From: Ardenticatenaceae bacterium
GTDB lineage: Bacteria > Chloroflexota > Anaerolineae > Promineifilales > Promineifilaceae
DNA length: 64,000 nucleotides
NCBI GenBank assembly: GCA_030065875.1
Contig: JASJCR010000019.1
Span: 62,001 to 126,000 of the forward strand
Direction: 5' to 3'
Made by a program: the position numbers and the translations under genes. Below, piece after piece: positions 56,326-64,000 of the stretch. The notes beneath the pieces were generated by a model. It was not told the DNA's origin. It saw only the letters and a program-made list of their open reading frames with translations, and did no database searches. Position 1 is the stretch's first letter, and each line of letters starts with the position of its first letter.

Positions 56326-57618
56326 TTAAGGCCGGGCACCCAAAGTAATATTCACATCAACCTGACTGCCGTCACGAAGGACTGTCAAGGTGACGTCCTG
56401 GCCGACTTCGGTTTCAAAAACCAAATAAGAGATGAGATCCTCAAAAGAGTTCACCGTTAATCCGTCCACCCCAATAATGAGGTCACCACCAAGCTGAGTT
56501 TCCGGGCTGGAGGCGACGAGGCCGCCGTCATCGGCCGGGCCACCCGGCGTAATGCCGGTTACGTAAGCGCCGTTGGGCTGCGGCAGGTCGAGCAGCCGCT
56601 GCGTGGCCAGATCAATCGGGGGCGCGATTTGAACCCCCAAAAACGGATAGACGTAATTCCCTTCGGCAATCAAAGCGGGAACCACGCGGCGGACGATATT
56701 GACCGGTATCGAGAAGCCCACGCCGGTATTGCTGCCGGTTTCCGAGCGGATCGCCGCATTGACGCCGATTACTTCACCTTGAATATTAAGCAGGGGTCCG
56801 CCTGAGTTGCCGGGATTAATGGGGGCATCCGTTTGGATGACCTGCGGGAGAGAGTAACGGCCGCCTCCATCGGCGATGCGCTGGGAAGGCAGGCTGCGGC
56901 CGAGACCGCTGATGATTCCCAGCGACATCGAGCTTTGCTGCCCAAAAGGATTGCCAATGGCCACGGCAAATTGACCAATTTCTATATCTGTCGAGTTACC
57001 CAGCGGGATTGGGTTGATGCCGGAAGGCAGCACATCAACTTTGATCACGGCCAGGTCGCTGTCCACATCGGTGCCGACGAGTGAAGCGGCCACTCGCTCA
57101 CCGGTGGGGAACAGCACTTCATAGCGGTCCGCATCAGCCACAACGTGATTGTTGGTAATGATGTTGCCTTCGCCATCATAAACAAATCCGGTGCCGGTTG
57201 CGGCTCCAAAATCATCGATATAGGTAAAAATGAAGACGACTGACGGATTTACCGTGTCATAAAGGGCGATCAGGGTCTCTTCCAGTTGAAAAGTGGCCTG
57301 GGCCGCTGAAAGCTCGGGTGCTGGAGGGGCGCTTTCTACAATCGGTTCATCTTGAATTTCAACCCCGACAGCCTCTTCAATTGATTCTTCCAGAACCGTT
57401 TCTGACTGCTGAGATGTTTGTTCGAGAGGAGCGCTTAACCCGGTGCGTGATTCAGTCAGGGCAGCTTCTTCGGTTGCCAGAAGCGTTTCGGCAGATTGGA
57501 CGCCGGTATTAAACCCCAGGCCGTTCAAAACCGGCAAAAAAGCAGCGCCGGCAATGACTCCTAACAATAAAAATAAAACTGCGCCCATAAGAAAGGCGGA
57601 AAATTTGTCGCGAAACAT
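56326..57618 (-). CDS. HtrA/DegP-like trypsin-PDZ protease, membrane anchored
   Basis: NIITNNHVVADADRYEV, DSDLAVIKVD, INPGNSGGPLLNIQGEVIGVN, C-terminal PDZ. Confidence 0.95.
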   Translation of the reverse strand: MFRDKFSAFLMGAVLFLLLGVIAGAAFLPVLNGLGFNTGVQSAETLLATEEAALTESRTGLSAPLEQTSQQSETVLEESIEEAVGVEIQDEPIVESAPPAPELSAAQATFQLEETLIALYDTVNPSVVFIFTYIDDFGAATGTGFVYDGEGNIITNNHVVADADRYEVLFPTGERVAASLVGTDVDSDLAVIKVDVLPSGINPIPLGNSTDIEIGQFAVAIGNPFGQQSSMSLGIISGLGRSLPSQRIADGGGRYSLPQVIQTDAPINPGNSGGPLLNIQGEVIGVNAAIRSETGSNTGVGFSIPVNIVRRVVPALIAEGNYVYPFLGVQIAPPIDLATQRLLDLPQPNGAYVTGITPGGPADDGGLVASSPETQLGGDLIIGVDGLTVNSFEDLISYLVFETEVGQDVTLTVLRDGSQVDVNITLGARP

Positions 57619-58132
57619 ACTGAATTATTCCTTTTTTTCTGGTGGTTGAAATTTGCGCGTACGTGCGCATCCATCCATTGTTGCCCGTGTGATCCTTTCG
57701 TATAGATTTAACAAAAGGATTTTATTGTAATTTATATTCGCCCAAAGCGAATGATATTCCATTCATATGGTGTAGACGTGCTGACCTGTTGAAATATTAG
57801 TCAGGAGAGGGAAAGTGTGTCAAGCGACCCCATCTATTTTTACCCAACGCTAACCGCACCCTCACGCAACACTAAGGGTAGCTCAGATTTGGCCCTTATC
57901 TCGGAGCTGTCGAGGTAAATTTAACGTTGCCCTATTCTTAGAACTCCTGTCATTGCTCAGAATGAGATTCGTGTGAAAAGTCAAGCGATTTCCGCCGCTT
58001 GGCACCGGTTCACTCTTCAAGACGCCGCAGCAAAGAGGCCACAGCTTACGTATCCCCACAATGCCGACCATCATTTTCTTCTTGCCGCGTTCAAGCTGTG
58101 GACGGGTAGCCAGGATGAAACCGAAGGCTTTG

Positions 58133-58162
58133 TGTAGGGGCTTGGCTAGCCAAGCCCTTACA
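58133..58162. repeat. 30-bp near-perfect palindrome
   Basis: TGTAGGGGCTTGGCTAGCCAAGCCCTTACA, one mismatched pair. Confidence 0.9.
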
Positions 58163-58165
58163 AAT

Positions 58166-60406
58166 TTAAGCTGTTGTTGATTTTGAGCGAAACGATGGAT
58201 TGGGCTGGGCCAAAATTCGGGCGATCGGCCGCAGGGCCAGCCACCATTGATGTTTGGGACGCTGGTTGTGCGTATCAATTTGTCGGGGAACATCTTCCAG
58301 GGGGGTGAAGCGGTAGCGGCCGTTAATCATCCCCACGCAGGCGCTGGCCGGCTCTTTTTTGCCCACCTGTTCTTCGATGTAGCCGATTGATTTTGCGGCA
58401 AAACGGGTGGCGTAAATGCGATCAAATGGAGAGGGATTTCCCCCCTGCTGAATATGCCCTAAAATTGATTGGCGGACGTCAAAGGCATCCCCGCCGGCTT
58501 CTTCAAATAAGGCAGAAATGAAGCTGGTGGTATAGGTTGCGTTGGCTTTTTCGCTGCGCAGAACAACACCCAATTTTTTACCTTGCCTGAAGCCGTCCAC
58601 CAGCAGATTGACGTCATTTTGTAAATCTTTGAGGCTGATGCCTTCTTCCGGTAGATACACACGCTCCGCCCCGGATGCGAGGGAACTCATCAAGCCCAGA
58701 TAGCCGCAGTGATTGCCCATGACCTCAACCACAAAAACCCGCCTGCTGGCGACGGCCGACTGTTTGATGTTATCCACGGCGTTGACGATGCTGTTTAAGG
58801 CGGTATCCGCGCCGATGCACAACTCCGCACCGGGGAGATCATTGTCGATTGTGGCCGGGATGAGCACGATGGGGATGTCGAAGGCGGCAAAGCTGTTGCG
58901 CTGTTTGAATAACTCCAGCGCATTTTGGTATCCGGATAAACCGCCAATGATAATCAGGGCGTCGAGCTGTTTCTCCTCAATCGTGCGCGCGATGGCGTAA
59001 AAATCCCTTCCCTGGATGTGCTGGCGGGCGGTGCCCAGATACGCTCCACCGACCGGAGCCCACCCGTTGACATCCATCCAGTCGAGAGGGCGGCTTTTCC
59101 CTTCTATCAACCCTCGGAACCCGTTTTGGAATCCCATCATTTTGTGGCCCCGGTCAACGCCCAACCGCACGGCCGCGCGGATAGCGGTGTTCATGCCGGG
59201 AGAGGGGGCACCGGAGTGAAGAATGCCGATATTCAGGTGCCGTTTGTCGGGTGAGGCGGCATGGGGCAGAGCCCGAACCAGGGTGCGCAGCGTTTGAAAG
59301 GCTTCGATATACCCCGGTCCTCGAAGATCCATTGCCGTTTTGTAATCTTTTTCTTCAATCGCTTTACGCACCGCCCACGTTTTTTCCAACGCCTCTTTGA
59401 GATCGGTGCAGATTATTTTATTGCGCTGCAAGCCTACCAGAACGGAGAGCGGCTTCCCGTTTGCCTCCATTATCGCTTCCACCGCTTTGGAGCCCTGGAG
59501 GGTGCCGAGGTTGCGGTCAAACGCGCTGGGGGAACCCCCGCGCTGCACATGGCCCAAGATCGTCACGCGCACATCTTCATCCATGCGTTCTTTGAGGGTT
59601 TGCTTAACATAATCTACAGAAATGTGGTTGCCGTGTAAATCCTGGGCCCCTTCAGCCACGATGACGATGCTATCGCGCCGGCCGATTTTGCGACCCTGAT
59701 TTAGGACGTCGCACATTTTGGCTTCCCATTCTTCGAGATTGGGCGGGGATTCAGGGATCAATACCCAATCAGCCGCGGTAGCCAGGCCGCTCATCAGCGC
59801 CAGATAGCCGCATTTGCGCCCCATGACCTCGATGACAAAGGTGCGCTGATGGGAGGCCGCGGTGTCGGTAATTGCGTCTACGGCGTTGGTGATCCGGTGG
59901 AGGGCGGTATCAGCCCCAATGGTGATATCGGTATTACAGACGTCATTATCAATGGAGCCTACCAATCCGGCCACGGAAAGTGCCGGATGAGCCTCCGCTG
60001 TTTCGAGCAAAATTTGATTATCCGCTACCAGCTCGGCCAAAAGGTCAGGCCACTCTTGCTGAAACAGAATCGCTCCAGTTAAGCTGCCGTCTCCCCCGAT
60101 AACCACCAGGGAATCAATCCCATGAGCCAGCAAATTCCGGGCCGCCTGTCGGCGCCCTTCACGAGTTCGGAACTCGGCACAGCGGGCCGTCCCAATAATC
60201 GTGCCCCCTTTGTGCAAAATGCCCCCGACATTTCCCCAGGAAAACGGCCGGATTAAATTTCCCCCTTTCACCATGCCGCGATATCCTTCAAAAATCGCAT
60301 AGACGGGCACGTCATTATGTAAAGCTGTGCGGACAACCGCTCGTACGGCCGCATTCATGCCAGGGGCGTCCCCACCGCTGGTTAAAACACCAATTCGCTT
60401 CATCAC
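58166..60406 (-). CDS. Tandem double-domain 6-phosphofructokinase
   Basis: N half GVLTSGGDAPGMNAAVRA, VIGGDGSLTGA, GSIDNDVCNTDITIGADTAL; C half GILHSGAPSPGMNTAIRA, IIGGLSGYQNAL, ATIDNDLPGAELCIGADTALNSI. Confidence 0.93.
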   Translation of the reverse strand: MMKRIGVLTSGGDAPGMNAAVRAVVRTALHNDVPVYAIFEGYRGMVKGGNLIRPFSWGNVGGILHKGGTIIGTARCAEFRTREGRRQAARNLLAHGIDSLVVIGGDGSLTGAILFQQEWPDLLAELVADNQILLETAEAHPALSVAGLVGSIDNDVCNTDITIGADTALHRITNAVDAITDTAASHQRTFVIEVMGRKCGYLALMSGLATAADWVLIPESPPNLEEWEAKMCDVLNQGRKIGRRDSIVIVAEGAQDLHGNHISVDYVKQTLKERMDEDVRVTILGHVQRGGSPSAFDRNLGTLQGSKAVEAIMEANGKPLSVLVGLQRNKIICTDLKEALEKTWAVRKAIEEKDYKTAMDLRGPGYIEAFQTLRTLVRALPHAASPDKRHLNIGILHSGAPSPGMNTAIRAAVRLGVDRGHKMMGFQNGFRGLIEGKSRPLDWMDVNGWAPVGGAYLGTARQHIQGRDFYAIARTIEEKQLDALIIIGGLSGYQNALELFKQRNSFAAFDIPIVLIPATIDNDLPGAELCIGADTALNSIVNAVDNIKQSAVASRRVFVVEVMGNHCGYLGLMSSLASGAERVYLPEEGISLKDLQNDVNLLVDGFRQGKKLGVVLRSEKANATYTTSFISALFEEAGGDAFDVRQSILGHIQQGGNPSPFDRIYATRFAAKSIGYIEEQVGKKEPASACVGMINGRYRFTPLEDVPRQIDTHNQRPKHQWWLALRPIARILAQPNPSFRSKSTTA

Positions 60407-60517
60407 ACATTACCTCTCTGTACCTAAACCTTTGACCGGCCAATTGCTTGTTGGCTATGCTGATTGGCAGCAGCATTTATTAAAGAAGCGTATCTTTTAG
60501 TTGATGGTTAAACCATA

Positions 60518-61015
60518 TTATGAATCGGAGTAGGGATTTTTGCCAGATATTAAGTTAAATCCGTTTTCCTGCCACCAGGAAGTAAACGGGTTTTTTCCGT
60601 TAAATGAACGCCAATCCCCATTGGGAACGGGGGATAAACCGGTTACCTGTCCGGGCCGACCCAGATAAACCCACGCCAGCCGGGTTGAACCACACGGGGT
60701 TTCTACCGAGCGCTGCCGTCGCAAATAAAAGCTCCTGTGTTCATTTATCGGATTGTAAGCTTCCAAGTTGTCGATCCTCGGCAAAATCTCTTGATATCGC
60801 TGGGGCTCAATTTCCACCAGTACCCCTCTGACCGGGGCCGCGCTGTTTGGATCTTCAATCAGCATGGGGAAACGATTAAAATTGTACAATGTTCCGTGGG
60901 GAAATAGCGCCTCTTGTTGGTGGATGATAGAATTTTGCCAAAAATAATCGTTTTCCTGTCCTGGGATGAGTGTCCCATACACAAAAAAAGGGAGGAACGG
61001 GTTGTTTTTAGCCAT
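60518..61015 (-). CDS. Gamma-glutamylcyclotransferase (AIG2)-like protein
   Basis: FVYGTLIPGQENDYFW, VRGVLVEIEPQRYQEILPRIDNLEAYNP. Confidence 0.88.
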   Translation of the reverse strand: MAKNNPFLPFFVYGTLIPGQENDYFWQNSIIHQQEALFPHGTLYNFNRFPMLIEDPNSAAPVRGVLVEIEPQRYQEILPRIDNLEAYNPINEHRSFYLRRQRSVETPCGSTRLAWVYLGRPGQVTGLSPVPNGDWRSFNGKNPFTSWWQENGFNLISGKNPYSDS

Positions 61016-61070
61016 ATTTGATCTGCAAAAAGATTGATTTTGTCAAAAGTATCGAATTTGAGAACAAATT

Positions 61071-61079
61071 TGCTATAAT
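61071..61079 (+). promoter_or_regulatory. Extended -10 promoter for tRNA-Arg
   Basis: TGCTATAAT 15 nt upstream of the tRNA. Confidence 0.55.
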
Positions 61080-61093
61080 CTTAACACAAACAC

Positions 61094-61166
61094 GCTCTTG
61101 TAGCTCAGCGGACAGAGCAATGCTCTCCTAAAGCATAGGTCGGCCGTTCGAATCGGCCCAAGAGCG
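61094..61166 (+). tRNA. tRNA-Arg (anticodon CCT)
   Basis: GCTCTTG/CAAGAGC acceptor stem, GCTC/GAGC D stem, ATGCT-CTCCTAA-AGCAT anticodon arm, GGCCGTTCGAATCGGCC T arm. Confidence 0.97.
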
Positions 61167-61173
61167 CAAAAAA

Positions 61174-61206
61174 AAGGCTTCTCAAATTATCTGAGAAGCC
61201 TTTTTC
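61174..61206 (+). terminator. Rho-independent terminator after tRNA-Arg
   Basis: AAGGCTTCTCA aattatc TGAGAAGCCTT then T-run. Confidence 0.93.
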
Positions 61207-61232
61207 TATTTTATCGCGATTGCGGTTACTGT

Positions 61233-62183
61233 TTAATCAATGACCGGCCGTTTCCACCAAATGTAGATGGAGGCGATTGCCAGCAGAACCGTGGCGGCAA
61301 TCAAACCGGGGCGATTGTTTTGCTCAGTAGACGATGTGGCACTGCTGAGAGAGACATCCAGCGTACCCGGATCGGTGAAGCAAAACGCCTCAATGGTTGT
61401 GGAAATCGGCGCCAGATCAACGGAGGATTGTGCGGTATCCGCGTCGTCATCGGTGCTGCCAAAGATGACCAACTCAATCTCTTCGATAGGGGTTGATGTA
61501 TACTCCAGGGTCACGCGATCATAACCGGGCAGGAAGCCTGGGGGTTGATCGGAAGTGCCGCGCAAACGGTACACGTCGGCCAATGGGTCAACAACCGCCC
61601 GGCCGGGAACTAGGATCGACTGCAAGACACCGGATTCGACCACGTAGGTGCTGGTGCTTACACCGTCAGCGGGCTGGATGTTGCTGCCGTCGTCAAAGGC
61701 GCTCAAGAAGACGTACTCGTAGCGGGTGTCGCTGAGAATGCTCAAACTGCCAACGGTAAATTGATTGAGATAAACCGGCGGGTCAAAGGTAATGGTAAAG
61801 GTGGCAAAGCTCCCGGCCGCATCATGATTGGGGATGCGCACATCCTCAGACATTTCGGCGATAGGGGCATCGGAATCGTAGAGATACGGCTGCTGGTAGG
61901 TGTTGACCCAGGAAAAGGTGATGTCCACATCACTGCCGCCGACGTTGGTAAACGCCTGGGGAGAAGTGAGAGGCCCATCCCCACCGACCAGCGGCCACGG
62001 CAGGGCGCGCCAGTCCATCAGAACTTCCCCGGTTTGACAGGTAGTTTGCGTTTGCTGAGCCTGCGCCGCGGTTTCTTTATGAGGTTGAGCGGCAAACACC
62101 GATGAAGAGCCGATTAAAATTAGGGCCGCGATGACCAAAGTCATCAGCCGCATAAGCATTGAACGAGATTGAGGGTGCATCAT
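61233..62183 (-). CDS. Secreted/membrane-anchored protein of unknown function
   Basis: N-terminal signal peptide and C-terminal TM (LIAATVLLAIASIYIWWKRP). Confidence 0.6.
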   Translation of the reverse strand: MMHPQSRSMLMRLMTLVIAALILIGSSSVFAAQPHKETAAQAQQTQTTCQTGEVLMDWRALPWPLVGGDGPLTSPQAFTNVGGSDVDITFSWVNTYQQPYLYDSDAPIAEMSEDVRIPNHDAAGSFATFTITFDPPVYLNQFTVGSLSILSDTRYEYVFLSAFDDGSNIQPADGVSTSTYVVESGVLQSILVPGRAVVDPLADVYRLRGTSDQPPGFLPGYDRVTLEYTSTPIEEIELVIFGSTDDDADTAQSSVDLAPISTTIEAFCFTDPGTLDVSLSSATSSTEQNNRPGLIAATVLLAIASIYIWWKRPVID

Positions 62184-62424
62184 TTTTCGCTCCTGTACAA
62201 GATCGAATTTTCTGTATTGCTTGTAAAATCAATTTAGAGTTGGGTTTGTCAGGCTGCTGCCCACAATGTTCCAACTTCCTGTTTTTTGCTGATCAAAGTA
62301 AGGTATTTATACCATAGTCCTATAGTACTCGAATACTATTTCGGTTAGAAAATGGTTATAGATAGTTTACATAAAACGAGCGATGTGTGGTTGTCCCGTC
62401 CCCGATCACCTATAATTGCGCGCC

Positions 62425-64000
62425 ATGCGCAAATTTGGTCAACATCCAATTCTCTATATTCTTACGATTTTGTTTGTCTTTGCTGCGGCTGTTATTTGGT
62501 GGTCCGGGCAAGCCCGGCCGGCCAGCGGCGTGCAAGCCGCAGCCAAGGTAATCCCTCTCGAAATCGAAGTTTTTGCGGCCCCCTACAGCGAAGAAATGGC
62601 TCAAGCTGTTTTTGAGCAAGATCCGGCCGTCGAAAATTTTTTGCAGCAGCGTGAACATGCCTTTATCCAGGCGGTGCCTCTTTCTGAAGGTGAATCCCGT
62701 CGCTGGGCGGCGTGTGCGGTTGACAGCTGTGCTCATATTCTGTACTACAATTTTGAAGATAAAGGCACCATTGAAGGCGTGGTTAATTTAAGAAGCGGGC
62801 AGGCGATTGATTTGTGGCAAGATCGAGGAGCTCGCCCTCTAGCCAGCACCAACAATTTGCGCGCAGCCCTGGAAATTGCCGCTGCTGATCAACGCGTAAC
62901 TGACGTCCTGGGTGAGATTTCAGCCGATGATTTAATGATGGTACCCATGAATATCTGGCTGCTCGATGATGATTGTCTGAATGATTGGTGTGTCGACCTC
63001 ACGTTTCACGACCCGGTGGGGAGCGGCAAAATATTTCACGTGACGGTTAACATGGAGCAGCAGGCGGTGGCCCGGACATTTTATACCCGCGGCCGGCCGG
63101 CACGACCGTATCGGGATATTACGCCGCAGCGCAACGCGTTCTCCGACGGGTGTCATGAAGGCGAGGGATGGGCGGTTTGTTGGCAAATGACCGCGCATGA
63201 TGGGGTCGAATTTTATGATGCCCAATACGATGAAAAAACCGTCTTCTCCACGGCTAAAATTGGGCAGGTTGAAGTTTGGTACCCCAGCTGGCCCGGCGGC
63301 TATCGCGACGAAATCGGTTTTTCCGCTTCGGTTCCGCCATATTTTGATACGGAGCTCGAAGAATTTGACGGCGGGTTTACAATCAGCCAGCTTTTTACCG
63401 AGTTTGCCCGCTGGCCCAACTGCATCTGCTGCTATCGTTATGAACAAATCATGTCTTTTTATGAGGATGGAACGTTTGAAGCCCGTTTTGTCTCTCACGG
63501 CCCAGGCTGTGACGATTTGTCAATTTATCAGCCGATGTGGCGATTTGACCTCGACCTGGATGATCCAAATGGGGATGAAGTTTGGGTGTGGGAAACAGAT
63601 CAATGGCGCGAAGCGGAAGCTGAAGAAGAATTGGAGCTAATTTTAGACCGCAATCTTTCACCGGAAGGGCAAAAAGTAGCCACTTTTGATGGTGATTTGC
63701 ATTATCGGTGGAGCTATATTCCCAGCGACCCCCTTGGACTGGATGAAGCCAAAATGTTTTTGCTGCGCTGGCAGGAGCTTGAAGGAGAAAATCCCATTCT
63801 CACCGGTCCGGCCAACACTTTTCAACCCCCCCGGCAGTGGATCGATGGGGACGCGGTTTCCGGTGAGAATGTGGTTTTGTGGTACGTGCCTCTTCTGAAG
63901 ACAAAAAAGGGAGGCCCCTGGTTTTGCATGCCGGAGCCTGGAGAAGAAGGCACTCCCTGCGAAGCGGTTTTGAGGGTGAATCCGGCCGAGGAACTGCCCA
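62425..64000 (+). CDS. Secreted protein of unknown function, partial (open to window edge)
   Basis: 525 uninterrupted codons from MRKFGQHPILYILTILFVFAAAVIWW; absent from the ORF track because there is no stop in the window. Confidence 0.8.
   Translation, partial: MRKFGQHPILYILTILFVFAAAVIWWSGQARPASGVQAAAKVIPLEIEVFAAPYSEEMAQAVFEQDPAVENFLQQREHAFIQAVPLSEGESRRWAACAVDSCAHILYYNFEDKGTIEGVVNLRSGQAIDLWQDRGARPLASTNNLRAALEIAAADQRVTDVLGEISADDLMMVPMNIWLLDDDCLNDWCVDLTFHDPVGSGKIFHVTVNMEQQAVARTFYTRGRPARPYRDITPQRNAFSDGCHEGEGWAVCWQMTAHDGVEFYDAQYDEKTVFSTAKIGQVEVWYPSWPGGYRDEIGFSASVPPYFDTELEEFDGGFTISQLFTEFARWPNCICCYRYEQIMSFYEDGTFEARFVSHGPGCDDLSIYQPMWRFDLDLDDPNGDEVWVWETDQWREAEAEEELELILDRNLSPEGQKVATFDGDLHYRWSYIPSDPLGLDEAKMFLLRWQELEGENPILTGPANTFQPPRQWIDGDAVSGENVVLWYVPLLKTKKGGPWFCMPEPGEEGTPCEAVLRVNPAEELP

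Noticed and set aside
57883-58293. 136-aa minus-strand ORF
   Set aside because: Overlaps the PFK end in another frame and lacks recognisable domains.
62932-63498. 188-aa minus-strand ORF
   Set aside because: Antisense to the long open plus-strand ORF starting at 62425.

Overview
Chloroflexota-like chromosomal window (lineage inferred from gene content, not searched). In order it carries: the end of a complex I operon (nuoJKLM) and sdhCDAB; acetyl-CoA synthetase and a WS/DGAT acyltransferase; two toxin-antitoxin-like pairs; a form II (AYRGAGR) coxSLM cluster; an asparaginase, a PFK, an XdhC-like protein and an SLC12-like transporter; a form I (AYRCSFR) aerobic CO dehydrogenase cluster with coxD/E/G; a galactoside-utilisation island (galK, GH42, FGGY kinase, HAD, galT, GH4, LacI, ABC transporter); an eRF1-like protein, HtrA, a double-domain PFK, tRNA-Arg(CCT), and a secreted ORF running off the right edge. 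The most unusual signal is intergenic. At least 15 gene borders carry short quasi-tandem arrays, almost all with a strict 7-bp period. The unit differs between loci, and the array is often followed by a complementary array so the pair can fold as a long hairpin. Five further borders carry arrays of 11-nt mini-hairpins (4-bp arms, 3-nt loop). The arms vary with compensation, and they alternate with an 11-nt linker (CGWGCTAWMAG) at an exact 22-bp period at the best loci. Array orientation flips in the middle. Both array types tend to begin at or inside stop codons, and they encode the C-terminal tails of several proteins. I regard these arrays as the best candidate for an undescribed system.
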